Assembly (NCBI GenBank): GCA_965204095.1
Contig: OZ241991.1
Location: forward strand, 2,170,001 to 2,234,000
Direction of reading: 5' to 3'
Source of the DNA: JAPPLB01 sp965204095
Lineage (GTDB): Bacteria; Acidobacteriota; Terriglobia; Bryobacterales; UBA6623
Length of the DNA stretch: 64,000 bases
Below the pieces are notes generated by a model, which worked only from the letters and a program-made list of their open reading frames with translations, was not told the origin of the DNA and did no database searches. The position numbers and the translations under genes are program-made. Shown here one piece after another: positions 18,977 through 27,750 of this stretch. The stretch's first letter is position 1, and each line of letters starts with the position of its first letter.

Positions 18977-19282
18977 ATGCGATTCGCACCCTTTTACACT
19001 CCAGCAGCGCAAAGAGCTTGCTGCCTTGTCGCGCTGACCGTTCTCTACGCCGCGCCGCTGGCTGCGACGGCGCCTACCACCGGCCCCTGGGTCGATGCCG
19101 TGACCACCTTGCAGACGGCTTTCACCGGAACTATCGCTCGCGGCCTAAGTCTGATCGCCGTCATCATCGGCGGATTAATGTTCGCCTTTGGGGAAGGCGG
19201 CTCGAAACGCGCCCTCGCGGGCATCATCTTCGGCCTCGGCATGTCGCTCGGAGCCGCCAACTTCATCGACTGGCTCTTCTGA
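18977..19282 (+). CDS. VirB2/TrbC-like conjugative pilin
   Basis: A strong AGGAGG precedes this 101-residue protein. It has a signal peptide ending near APLAATA and two hydrophobic helices (IARGLSLIAVIIGGLMFAFG and ALAGIIFGLGMSLGAANFI) separated by a short polar turn, the VirB2/TrbC major-pilin design. It opens the first block of secretion genes. Confidence 0.85.
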   Translation: MRFAPFYTPAAQRACCLVALTVLYAAPLAATAPTTGPWVDAVTTLQTAFTGTIARGLSLIAVIIGGLMFAFGEGGSKRALAGIIFGLGMSLGAANFIDWLF

Positions 19283-19297
19283 GGCGCCTGGCTCTTC

Positions 19298-19621
19298 ATG
19301 TCCGGTGTCTACGGAAAACGGTCCTGGCAAGCCTGCCGATCCCTGGCGCGCCCACTCACAGTCATGGGCTGTGAGCGGAGGGTCTTTATTCTTGCGGCGA
19401 CCTTCGGCGCCGCCACCTTCAATGTCCTCAACTCCCTTCCGGCCGGATTGCTGCTCTTTGTGACCGGCTACGTCATCGGCTGGCTGGGAACCCGCCGCGA
19501 CCCGCACATGCTACAGGTCGCGCGAGCATCTTCCAACGCCAAGGTCCGCTACGACCCCGCCAAGCGTCCCGCGGCCGAGGCCGAGATCGAGATTCTCAGC
19601 ACTCAACCGCCAACCACATGA
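19298..19621 (+). CDS. VirB3/TrbD-like type IV secretion protein
   Basis: This 107-residue protein has an N-terminal basic segment with the family signature RPLTVMGCERRVFILAA, then paired hydrophobic stretches to about residue 62. VirB3 proteins sit in the inner membrane and bind the VirB4 ATPase. Its stop overlaps the VirB4 start (ATGA). Confidence 0.8.
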   Translation: MSGVYGKRSWQACRSLARPLTVMGCERRVFILAATFGAATFNVLNSLPAGLLLFVTGYVIGWLGTRRDPHMLQVARASSNAKVRYDPAKRPAAEAEIEILSTQPPTT

Positions 19622-22032
19622 CCCCCATCACTCAATTTTCTCGCCAGCGGTTCGACCAGGCCGGCTCGCTGGCCGACGAGCTGCCCTATTGGGGCTGGGT
19701 AGACAAGCGCACCTTGCTCACCCGTCCCGGAGGCATGGTCACGCTCGCCGAGATGTTTCCCAGCGGCATCGCCGGCAGCTCGCCGGAAGACCTCGATCAC
19801 GTTCTCTCATCCTGGATGCGGCTGCTCGGGCAGCTCGACGAGGACGTGCGCTTTTCCCTGATCGTCACGCGCCGTCCGGTTCCTGCCGGGGCCGTCGCCG
19901 AAATCGGCAACGAACGACTGCCTGCCGCCATCTTCCGATCCCGAGCCGATGAGATCGAGCGTCGCTCCGGAGAGCTACGCTTTTTCGCCGCATGGACCCT
20001 CGACTCGCGGCTCCAGGAAGCCCGCAGCAAAGGAGGCGTCGCCGCTTCCTGGATCAAGCGTCTCACCAGCAACGGCAAGGCCCAGCGGCTCTTCATGCAG
20101 GAATCGATCGCCCGCGCCTCTGAACGGCTGCAACGCATCGTCGATGCCAGCCGTGGTCTGGTCACCGATGTCTGCCCCAGCTCCATTCTCGATGAAGAAC
20201 AGGCTACCGCCGTATTTGGCGACCTCATCAACCGGCCGGGAAGCGTCAGCCCGGTTCACGAAGGCGGCGCCCTTCATTGGGCCTGGGGACTCTCGCAGCT
20301 CGAAGGACACCGCCGCCACCTGACACTCGACGATGAACCGCTTGCCATCTACTCGCTGCTCGAACCGCCGCCAAAAGCGACCGCCAACATTCTTTGGGAG
20401 CTTCTCACGCTACGAGCCACCTGGACCTACGTGTGGGAATGGCAAGGCTTGTCAATCGGCAAGGCACGAGGAATTATCCGCTCCGCTCAGAAGCATCACT
20501 TCTCGTCGCGCTACTCGATGATGGCGCACGCAAGAGGAACCGAAGGCACCGATTCGGCTTTGGTCGATTCAGCAGCAGAGGCCGAATCATCCGCCCTGGG
20601 CGAAGCGCTGGTCGAGCTGCAAACCCACGGCATTCCCTGGGGCAAGCTCGCCGCCTCGCTCTCGATTCACGCCCCCGACCTGCAGCAGCTCGAAGAGCAC
20701 GATGCCTCCGTTGTCAAAATCTTCACCGGAAGAGACATCAAAATCCTGCGCGAAGGCTGGGGTCAGCTCTCGACATGGTTCGCCCGGTTGCCCGGGCAGT
20801 CGGCCAGCCGCCAATTGCGAAAGATGCCCGTATCGGCCGGAACCGCGCTGTGCTGTTCGGCCATCTTCGCTCCCGGTAGAGGCGATCCGAAATCGAAGCA
20901 CCTGGAAGCACCGGCGCTGGCAACACTGGAAACCCGCTGCGGAACCCTCTACGACCTCGATCTGTTCGGCGGAACCGACGTAGGCCACTCGCTAGTGCTC
21001 GGCTCAACCGGCGCCGGCAAGAGCTTTCTTCTCAACTTCCTACTGGTCCACGCGCTGCGCTACAACCCGCGCGTCTCGATCCTCGACCTGGGAGGCAGCT
21101 ACCGCAACCTGACGCAAATGCTCAACGGAAGCTATCTGCGCCTCGACGGCACCGGAGGCGGCACGCCGCTACACCCGTTCACCCTTCCTCACGGCACCCG
21201 CAGCTTCGAATTTCTCACCGGCTGGATCACGCAACTGCTCGCGATCGGTGGCTACAACCCGACCGGCGATGACACCACCGACATTCGCGCACGCATCGAG
21301 GACGTGTACGGCATTCCCGCCAAGCAGCGCCGCATGAGCTCGCTCGTCGAAACCCTTCCGCCAAGAATGAAAGCCGCCATGTCGCGCTGGATCGGCGCCG
21401 GACAGTGGGGCAAAATCTTCGACCAGGCCGGCGAGGGCCTGGAAATCGACGGTTCCGATTGGCAGGTTGTCGATCTGACCGGAGCCAAACAGTTTCCCGA
21501 TCTGGTTTCCGCCGCCCTCACCTATTGCCTGGAACGCCTGAGACTAGAGCTCGAGCGTTCCGAGGAAATCTCACGGCTGAAAATCCTCGTGGTGGACGAG
21601 GCCTGGCGCTTCCTCGCAGAGCCCTCCACGGCAAACTACCTTGCCGAAGCGGCGCGGACCTGGCGCAAGCGCAACGCCGCGCTGATCCTCGCCACGCAAT
21701 CCGTCTCTGACGTTGCCGGCGGGTCCGCCACCGAGGCGCTGATTGAATCGATCCCCAACCGCCTGTTTCTCTCGATCCGCGACCTGACCTACGAAGCCGC
21801 CGCACGGCTGCAATTATCCGATGCCGAAACCGTCCTGATCCGTAGCCTTATTCCCAAGCGCGAAGTCTACGCCCGCAATCCCACTGATCGCGAAGTGCTC
21901 TCCCTCAACGTGGACAAGCGCAGCTACTGGATGTTCACTTCCAACCCCATCGAGGAAGAGAAACGTTCCGCCGCGATCGAGCGGACCGGAGATCTCCAGC
22001 AAGCCATCGAGGAGCTGGCGCGAGGAAGCTGA
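19618..22032 (+). CDS. VirB4/TrbE-like type IV secretion ATPase
   Basis: The 804-residue protein has the CagE/TrbE/VirB domain in the first 400 residues and a C-terminal AAA-type motor. Walker A GSTGAGKSFLLNF starts at about residue 462, Walker B LKILVVDEAWRFL at about 655, and the sensor-like ATQSVSD follows. It powers pilus assembly and substrate transfer at the inner membrane. It is coupled by overlap to the VirB3-like gene. Confidence 0.95.
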   Translation: MTPITQFSRQRFDQAGSLADELPYWGWVDKRTLLTRPGGMVTLAEMFPSGIAGSSPEDLDHVLSSWMRLLGQLDEDVRFSLIVTRRPVPAGAVAEIGNERLPAAIFRSRADEIERRSGELRFFAAWTLDSRLQEARSKGGVAASWIKRLTSNGKAQRLFMQESIARASERLQRIVDASRGLVTDVCPSSILDEEQATAVFGDLINRPGSVSPVHEGGALHWAWGLSQLEGHRRHLTLDDEPLAIYSLLEPPPKATANILWELLTLRATWTYVWEWQGLSIGKARGIIRSAQKHHFSSRYSMMAHARGTEGTDSALVDSAAEAESSALGEALVELQTHGIPWGKLAASLSIHAPDLQQLEEHDASVVKIFTGRDIKILREGWGQLSTWFARLPGQSASRQLRKMPVSAGTALCCSAIFAPGRGDPKSKHLEAPALATLETRCGTLYDLDLFGGTDVGHSLVLGSTGAGKSFLLNFLLVHALRYNPRVSILDLGGSYRNLTQMLNGSYLRLDGTGGGTPLHPFTLPHGTRSFEFLTGWITQLLAIGGYNPTGDDTTDIRARIEDVYGIPAKQRRMSSLVETLPPRMKAAMSRWIGAGQWGKIFDQAGEGLEIDGSDWQVVDLTGAKQFPDLVSAALTYCLERLRLELERSEEISRLKILVVDEAWRFLAEPSTANYLAEAARTWRKRNAALILATQSVSDVAGGSATEALIESIPNRLFLSIRDLTYEAAARLQLSDAETVLIRSLIPKREVYARNPTDREVLSLNVDKRSYWMFTSNPIEEEKRSAAIERTGDLQQAIEELARGS

Positions 22033-22036
22033 ACCC

Positions 22037-22351
22037 ATGCCCTGGCGGATCGCAACCGGACTGAGCCTGATCTTTTGGGTGATCGCCGTCCTTCTCGTCG
22101 GCGAACGGCTCAAGTACCTGGAGCCGTATGCCGAGCTGCTTTTCGCCCACTACGCCTGGAGCGTCAGCCTGTATTTGATGACCGCCGCCGTCACCCTCTA
22201 CGCCTTCATCTACTGGCTGGCGCGCCGCGCCGGCCTGGGCGACCTGGGCGGCAAGCTCAAGCTGGTGGACAAGCGGCTCGCTGCCGGCGAATCGCACGAT
22301 GCCGAGCTCGCACGGCGCCTGCAGCGCGAGCGGAAAGGCGAACTGGAATGA
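22037..22351 (+). CDS. Small two-helix membrane protein of the transfer operon
   Basis: Four bases separate this 104-residue protein from the VirB4 gene. It has two membrane helices (about residues 5-24 and 42-64) and a charged C-terminal tail of about 40 residues. No family was recognised. Its place suggests an accessory part of the secretion channel. Its stop overlaps the next start (ATGA). Confidence 0.65.
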   Translation: MPWRIATGLSLIFWVIAVLLVGERLKYLEPYAELLFAHYAWSVSLYLMTAAVTLYAFIYWLARRAGLGDLGGKLKLVDKRLAAGESHDAELARRLQRERKGELE

Positions 22352-22530
22352 GTGGCCGAAGCTGCCGCATCTGCGGCTGCACGGATTGGAACGCCTGCAT
22401 CGAACCGGACGGATTTCCCTGTTGCTGGGTGGAAGCAAACCTATGCTCAGCCTGCGCTTTCATCGCACAAGGCGACAGGCTGATCTTACTCGAAGAAGCT
22501 GAGGACTTCAGCGGAAAGGAGGCTACTTGA
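22348..22530 (+). CDS. Small zinc-finger protein (60 aa)
   Basis: The product begins SGRSCRICGCTDWNAC and later has CCWVEANLCSAC, giving two CxxC-type pairs that should bind zinc. Similar short Cys-rich proteins are common in phages and plasmids, without an established role. It overlaps the genes on both sides, so it belongs to the same transcript. Confidence 0.65.
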   Translation: MSGRSCRICGCTDWNACIEPDGFPCCWVEANLCSACAFIAQGDRLILLEEAEDFSGKEAT

Positions 22531-22679
22531 CCGGCTTCGCCAATTGTCATGGGACCGTACTCTCTCCAATGACGCTAGTACCCTTCGAACACAACCATTG
22601 GTGCATCCTGAGCCTCGACGAGCGGGAGCAACACTTCGCCGAGGCTAAGGAGGATGACTCTTGCGAGGCCGCGACCTAA
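22527..22679 (+). CDS. Small unrecognised protein (50 aa)
   Basis: A TTG at 22527 overlaps the previous stop and has AAGGAGG just upstream; an ATG at 22569 is the alternative. The product ends with an acidic, Cys-containing tail. No family was recognised. Its last bases contain the AAGGAGG site used by the next gene. Confidence 0.4.
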   Translation: MTGFANCHGTVLSPMTLVPFEHNHWCILSLDEREQHFAEAKEDDSCEAAT

Positions 22680-23626
22680 AGAAAAGCAACGGGGCTCGCT
22701 CCCGTCGAGCGGGCCCCGTCAACTTCAAATCCGTCCCACGCCCACCCATCTCACAGCGCGATGACGCTCGCAAGCCCAACAGAACCAAAACCCCTCAGCG
22801 CTCCGCTCCCAAGCAGCCTTCCAACCAACGCCGCTTCACCCGCCGCCGCATCCGGAATCGCGACCGGATCGATATGACCGAGCGGAAGCGTTCCGCTCTC
22901 GACGACGTTGCCACCTTTCGCGTCGTCAGCGTTCGCGATCTGGTCGAGCAACGCTTCGGCGCCAACGCCTTCGCAGCCCGTCAGGGCATCAATGACCTCA
23001 AAGCCGACGGCATGATCGACGAGCACACCATCAGCTCCAAGAGCGGTAAGACCTTTCGCGTGCTGACCGCAACCAACAAGGGTCGCAAGACGGCGTGGAG
23101 CAATCGCACTCACCCCCAGCAACGCTATTGGAGCCGCCTCGCCAAGTCGGCCGAGATTCGCCACGACACCGCCGTCTATCCAGCCGCCCGCAGCGAAGTC
23201 AGCAAGCTCGAAAAGGCCGGAGCAAAGGTGTATCGCATCCAGCTCGACTACGAGATGAAGTCCCGCGTCTCGAAGATCGCCGAGGAAGTCCGCAGCAAGA
23301 AAGGCGAGAAGGCCGCTCATGACGCCAAGCTCGAAGCCGCCCGTGACATGAACCTTACCTGCGACGAGCTGGGCAAGGTCCACTACCCCGACGCCCGCAT
23401 TGAATACCAGGACCAGGAAGGCAACATCGGCCGCGTCGATGTCGAGGTTGCCAGCGGCAACTACCGCACCAAGAGCCTTCAATCCAAGCTCGCCGCCGGC
23501 TTCAAGATGTACGCCAACGGCGCCGCCGCAACTCGCCGTCTCTCTTCCGCCCTCGGCATGAGTGATTCCAAAAAAGGAGGCGGCGGCAGCAATAAAAACC
23601 GTGATGAGGAGCTCTTCGAGCTGTGA
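22661..23626 (+). CDS. Winged-helix and nuclease-like plasmid protein (replication-relaxation type)
   Basis: A TTG at 22661, seven bases after AAGGAGG, starts 321 residues with a very basic N-terminal tail. The ATG at 22877 is the alternative. Residues about 75-150 look like a winged helix (FRVVSVRDLVEQRFG, NDLKADGMIDEH). Residues about 230-290 contain VHYPDARIEYQD, VDVEVASGNYRTKS and KLAAGFKMYA, resembling a restriction-nuclease-like fold as in the replication-relaxation family. It may process DNA in mobilisation. The family call is moderate. Confidence 0.5.
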   Translation: MRGRDLKKSNGARSRRAGPVNFKSVPRPPISQRDDARKPNRTKTPQRSAPKQPSNQRRFTRRRIRNRDRIDMTERKRSALDDVATFRVVSVRDLVEQRFGANAFAARQGINDLKADGMIDEHTISSKSGKTFRVLTATNKGRKTAWSNRTHPQQRYWSRLAKSAEIRHDTAVYPAARSEVSKLEKAGAKVYRIQLDYEMKSRVSKIAEEVRSKKGEKAAHDAKLEAARDMNLTCDELGKVHYPDARIEYQDQEGNIGRVDVEVASGNYRTKSLQSKLAAGFKMYANGAAATRRLSSALGMSDSKKGGGGSNKNRDEELFEL

Positions 23627-24618
23627 GGTTCCCCCACCTGAACGACCGCGCCGAGAAGCTGGCAGATTCGCTGGATCTGCCAGCAGAGCTGTCGGAATGG
23701 CTCGCCGTGACGGCTCTCCATTCCGGCTGCTTTCTTCGCAACCAACTTCTCGTCTACAAGGGCTTCAACGATGAAACGGTTACAGGAGCTGCTCGAAAAA
23801 CAACCACGCGTTTGCTTCGCCTCCTTTCCGATCGCCAACTCATCACCGAAACCCCCGCAAAAGCATTCGGTTTGCTTGCCCGCATCACCAACAAGTCCAT
23901 CTACCGGCTTCTCGAAGTCAGCGACATCCGCCATCGCCGCATGGCGAGCTGGTCGCTGATTACCCGCCGCCTGCTTTGCCTCGACTATGTTCTTGACCAT
24001 CCAGAACTTCCCTGGCTGCCCACCGAAAACGAGAAAGTCGCCTGCTTCGACGCACTTCGCATCGAACGCTCCAAGATGCCCTATCTACTATGGAAAGGCC
24101 CTCACGGACAGACCATACGCCCCTTCGGCAACAAGCACCCCATCGCCGTCGATGCCCGCTCTCCGCGAGCTGTTTTCGTCTACGCCGACTCCCAGGAACA
24201 ATCACCACAAGGCTTGCGGAGCTGGCGCAAGGAGCACACCCCTTTGTGGACTGCTCTTCACCAACAAGGCTTTCGCATTGAGATCGTTCATGCCAGCTTC
24301 AATCCTCGGCTCTCCGATCGTGTGAGCCGAGTCTTTACTAGCTGGCAACACACTCCGGTTTCATCATCCACCGGCACGAACATCGAGGCCGAACTGCAAC
24401 TCGTTCAAGAAGCGATCCGCAGCAACGACGACGCTGCTCTTGCCATTTACGGTGGCTTCAATGGTGCGCTGCGAGCATCCAATGCTCTCAAGAAGCGACT
24501 TCAACAAATCTCTGAGTCCAGCACCTTCTCCGCCACCTATTCGACCTGGCTCTCCAAGCGGATCGCGCAGGCCGCCAGCAACCCCAACCCTTACGGCTCT
24601 CGCAAAGCTCATCACTGA
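23623..24618 (+). CDS. Unrecognised 331-residue plasmid protein
   Basis: The GTG at 23623 overlaps the previous stop (GTGA), so the two genes are coupled and probably act together. An N-terminal helical region (about 1-110) resembles a winged-helix fold with basic residues. The middle (ERSKMPYLLWKGPHGQTIRP) and a possible alpha/beta segment (RIEIVHASFNP) match no family known to me. With its partner it is the best candidate for an unorthodox DNA-processing pair, which is inference only. Confidence 0.6.
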   Translation: MRFPHLNDRAEKLADSLDLPAELSEWLAVTALHSGCFLRNQLLVYKGFNDETVTGAARKTTTRLLRLLSDRQLITETPAKAFGLLARITNKSIYRLLEVSDIRHRRMASWSLITRRLLCLDYVLDHPELPWLPTENEKVACFDALRIERSKMPYLLWKGPHGQTIRPFGNKHPIAVDARSPRAVFVYADSQEQSPQGLRSWRKEHTPLWTALHQQGFRIEIVHASFNPRLSDRVSRVFTSWQHTPVSSSTGTNIEAELQLVQEAIRSNDDAALAIYGGFNGALRASNALKKRLQQISESSTFSATYSTWLSKRIAQAASNPNPYGSRKAHH

Positions 24619-24643
24619 CAGCGAAAGGCTTTTCTCTCAACCC

Positions 24644-25294
24644 ATGAACCCTTCGAAACGTTTCTCAGCACACTTCAACACCGCCTTGATCGCGGTTGTT
24701 TTTCTTCTCCTCACTCCGTCTCTCTCCGCACAGAACAGCGGTCGCGGCTTTTTTAAAGCCCATAGCGGAACCTCGCTCAACCGCCCCGGCATGAATCTCA
24801 CCCACGCTGGCGGTTTCGGCGTTCGCCTCACCGATTTTCTCGACGTATACGCCGAAGCCGGCACGATGCGGGACGTGATGACTCCCGCCCTGAACAACGA
24901 GCTCGCCGCCACCGCCCGCCGCATCACGCAGGACTTCAACGTGCCCCTCGAACTCAGCGGAACCCTACCCGCCCAATACGCTCTCGTCGGTTCCCGCGTG
25001 ACCGTCCCGCTTCGCAGCGTCGTGACCCCCTTCTTCGAGATCGGCGGCGGAGCGGCCAGCCTTTCCTACGACATTCAGTCCAGCATCGGCGGAGTGGTCC
25101 ACTCGCCCTTCTTTCGAGAGGATTTCCGTGATCTTCTCGAAGTGAGCATGATGCTCTCCGCAAGCGCCGGCGCCCACCTGGCCGTTACCCGCCGCTTCGG
25201 TTTCGACTTCGCTTACCGTTATTTTCGAATCTCGTCCGCAGCCCCCAGCGTTTCCGGCAATCAGTTCTACGCCGGCATTGTCTACCGCTTCTGA
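24644..25294 (+). CDS. Outer-membrane beta-barrel protein
   Basis: The ATG at 24644 starts a signal peptide (hydrophobic through TPSLSAQ). The remaining 190 residues alternate polar and hydrophobic strands and end in the outer-membrane insertion signature FYAGIVYRF, with a terminal Phe. This is the OmpA/OmpW-like small-barrel type. On a conjugative element it could act in surface exclusion or mating contact, but nothing direct shows this. Confidence 0.7.
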   Translation: MNPSKRFSAHFNTALIAVVFLLLTPSLSAQNSGRGFFKAHSGTSLNRPGMNLTHAGGFGVRLTDFLDVYAEAGTMRDVMTPALNNELAATARRITQDFNVPLELSGTLPAQYALVGSRVTVPLRSVVTPFFEIGGGAASLSYDIQSSIGGVVHSPFFREDFRDLLEVSMMLSASAGAHLAVTRRFGFDFAYRYFRISSAAPSVSGNQFYAGIVYRF

Positions 25295-25302
25295 GGCCCT
25301 CC

Positions 25303-26136
25303 ATGAAACCCGTTGACTTCATTACCGATATGTACCTTCCCGACGACCTTGTCGCCCTCGTTCTTGTTTCCCGCGAAGAAGAGGACAAGACCCAGCAGCG
25401 CATCTGGAGCGCCAGAAAAGCCGCCGCCGATGAGGTCCAGAAGTGGCTCAAGTACTCCAACACCCGAGGCTATGACATTTACATCGGAATGAATCCCCTC
25501 AAGCCCGGCTCGCGCAGCCGTCACAAGAATGACGTTCTCCAAGTCCGCCGCGTCTACCTCGATCTGGACGAGGACGGCGGCTCGAAACTCAAAGAGGTTC
25601 TCCAGGACGGCTTCCGAGGCAGGATTCCCATTGCTTCCTACATCATCAACACCTCGCCCGACCACTATCAAATGATCTGGAACGTCGAACCCGGTTCCTT
25701 CGCTCCCCAGGAAGCCGAATCGCTGATGCGCGGCCTCGCCATCAAGTACGGCGGCGACCGTGCCGTTACCGATGTTTCGCGAGTATTACGGCTTCCCGGC
25801 TTCAAGCATCGCGGCAAGGATACCTGGATCACGATGAGTTCGACTTCTTCGAAACGAAGCCATAAGTCCGATTGGCCCGATGCCCTCTTCCTGGAAGCCA
25901 GTCATTCCGTAACCACCGAGCGAAGCAGCTCTTCTCCACACCGCGCGGGCGGAGATACCTCGCCCTCCGGCCTGGATTGGGGCTGGACGAAAGACCAGCT
26001 CCGCAACGGCGTTCCCGCCGAACAAGTCGAGGCCGAACTCGCCAAGTCCCGTCTCGACAAGCGCGATCCCGCCGACTACGCCAAACGCACCGTTGCCCGC
26101 GCCAGCGAAGCCCTGCGGTTGAATCTCGAACGATGA
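25303..26136 (+). CDS. RepB-type plasmid DNA primase
   Basis: The 277-residue protein has hallmarks of the RepB primase domain. The metal-binding acidic motif VYLDLDEDGG lies near residue 85, a catalytic-type His in SPDHYQMIWNVEPG near 120, and VTDVSRVLRLPGFKHRGKD near 160. A short C-terminal helical region follows. It should prime replication of the plasmid or of the entering single strand. It overlaps the next gene (ATGA). Confidence 0.75.
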   Translation: MKPVDFITDMYLPDDLVALVLVSREEEDKTQQRIWSARKAAADEVQKWLKYSNTRGYDIYIGMNPLKPGSRSRHKNDVLQVRRVYLDLDEDGGSKLKEVLQDGFRGRIPIASYIINTSPDHYQMIWNVEPGSFAPQEAESLMRGLAIKYGGDRAVTDVSRVLRLPGFKHRGKDTWITMSSTSSKRSHKSDWPDALFLEASHSVTTERSSSSPHRAGGDTSPSGLDWGWTKDQLRNGVPAEQVEAELAKSRLDKRDPADYAKRTVARASEALRLNLER

Positions 26137-27554
26137 AACGCCAACTGTCCCCCTTCGCCCTCGGCTTCATCCTGCTGGCCGAAGGCTGGGCCTCGCTCGG
26201 AACCGAAATCCTGGCCCTGCGCCGCATGACGCCTTGGGCCGGTTCCTCGGTTGTCGTTACCTCGATCCTGCTGGCCGTCTACCTGGCCGCGCTGGCCGCA
26301 GGCTACCATCGCGGCGGCCAGCTCGCTCGTCATGACGACCCGCGTCGACGTCTTGGGCTGCGCCTCTCCGCCGCCACCGTTTGGGCCGCCTTCTGGTTGT
26401 CGGAACCCGGCGTTACGCTGGCTTTCTCCCTACCACTGTCACCGCTGCTGCAAACCTTCGCCTACTCGCTGCTCGGCATCGCCCCGGTGGGCTGGCTGCT
26501 CGCCGAATGCGTGCTGCTCGCCCATGCCTGCGCTCCCCCCCGCGAAGCCTCCGAACGCGCCGGAGGCGTTTTCGCCCTGTCCACCATCGGCAACGTCGCC
26601 GGCGCCCTGACGGCCACCTTCCTGCTACTGCCCACGCTGGGGCTCGCAGTGGCCGTTTTCGCCGTCATCGCAGCAACGGCCGCGGCCGCACTGCTGGCTT
26701 CGCCGCGCACCGTTTCCGTCCACGCCTTCATCTTCGCCGCCTGCTGGCCCGGCCTCGATCTGTGGGTCGAAGCCACCCGTTACGTCGCTCGCAACGCCTA
26801 TGCCGACTACCGCATCATCGAGATCGAAGACGACGCCCGCATCCTCTCGATCAACAACCAGTCCGCTTCTCGACACGACCCCCAGGGCAAGGGTTGGGCC
26901 TACGCCGAACTGCTCGAACACACGCTATGCGGCGCCGGCGAACATCGTGTGCTCGTTCTCGGCGCGGCCGGCATGACCATCGGCCAGGGAGCCCCCTGCG
27001 AGCTCGAGCTCACCTTCGTGGACATTGATCCCGCCCAGCAACGCATCGCTTCCGATTTTCTCGGCATCCCGCCAGACACTGCCGGTACGTTTACCGTCAA
27101 AGACGCCCGCGCATACCTTCGCAGCGATCGCGGCGGCTGGCAGGCGATCGTCGTGGACGTGTTCACCAATCCCCGCTCGGTTCCTCGCCACTTGCTCACC
27201 GCCGAGTTCCTGCGCTTGGCGCGGTCGCGCCTTCGAGACGGTGGATCGCTCTACGTCAATCACACCACCTACCCCGGCGAAGAGCTCTTCATCACTCGCG
27301 CCGAGCGCACCCTGCGCAGCGTTTTCGCCACCTGCACCGTTCGTGCGGCCCAACTTGACGAAAGCATAGCCTGGCACGAAGAGGCATCCTTCGATCGAAA
27401 TCAGCTCTTCCGCTGCCCGAAAAATCCCCTCGACGGCGACCGCGCAATCTATTCCGACAGCGTCTCGCGGGCCGACCTGGACCGCACACTTCACTTGCGC
27501 AAAAGTCAAGACCATCGAACAATGTTGAACAAAGGAGGCAGCACCCATGAGTAA
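26133..27554 (+). CDS. Membrane-anchored spermidine-synthase-like protein
   Basis: The ATG at 26133 overlaps the primase stop. The 473-residue product has about six to seven helices in its first 210 residues and a C-terminal Rossmann domain of the spermidine-synthase family: VLVLGAAGMTIGQG, TFVDIDPAQ, and VVDVFTNPRSVP. Such fused proteins are usually chromosomal and poorly understood. The canonical putrescine-binding residues are not obvious, so polyamine synthesis is doubtful. Confidence 0.7.
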   Translation: MKRQLSPFALGFILLAEGWASLGTEILALRRMTPWAGSSVVVTSILLAVYLAALAAGYHRGGQLARHDDPRRRLGLRLSAATVWAAFWLSEPGVTLAFSLPLSPLLQTFAYSLLGIAPVGWLLAECVLLAHACAPPREASERAGGVFALSTIGNVAGALTATFLLLPTLGLAVAVFAVIAATAAAALLASPRTVSVHAFIFAACWPGLDLWVEATRYVARNAYADYRIIEIEDDARILSINNQSASRHDPQGKGWAYAELLEHTLCGAGEHRVLVLGAAGMTIGQGAPCELELTFVDIDPAQQRIASDFLGIPPDTAGTFTVKDARAYLRSDRGGWQAIVVDVFTNPRSVPRHLLTAEFLRLARSRLRDGGSLYVNHTTYPGEELFITRAERTLRSVFATCTVRAAQLDESIAWHEEASFDRNQLFRCPKNPLDGDRAIYSDSVSRADLDRTLHLRKSQDHRTMLNKGGSTHE

Positions 27555-27750
27555 ACCCCTTACCTTTCAGGAACACATCGGTCCGGACGGACAGCCCGTT
27601 CGGGTTCCCGTCATTCCGCCCGACGCCACGCCCGCCGAAATCGAGGCGATCGTTTCCGAGGAAGGCCAGGCCGTCATGACCGACGAGCAGCAGGCCGCCT
27701 TCGACAAATACGTCAGCGAGGGAGTCACTCGCGATGGCCGCATCCGCTAA
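27547..27750 (+). CDS. Small acidic protein (67 aa)
   Basis: AAAGGAGG lies ten bases before the ATG, and the gene overlaps both neighbours. The sequence (QEHIGPDGQPVRVPVIPPDA) is unlike anything recognised. Overlap with the ankyrin gene suggests coupled translation, perhaps as a chaperone or antidote for it, which is speculative. Confidence 0.55.
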   Translation: MSKPLTFQEHIGPDGQPVRVPVIPPDATPAEIEAIVSEEGQAVMTDEQQAAFDKYVSEGVTRDGRIR

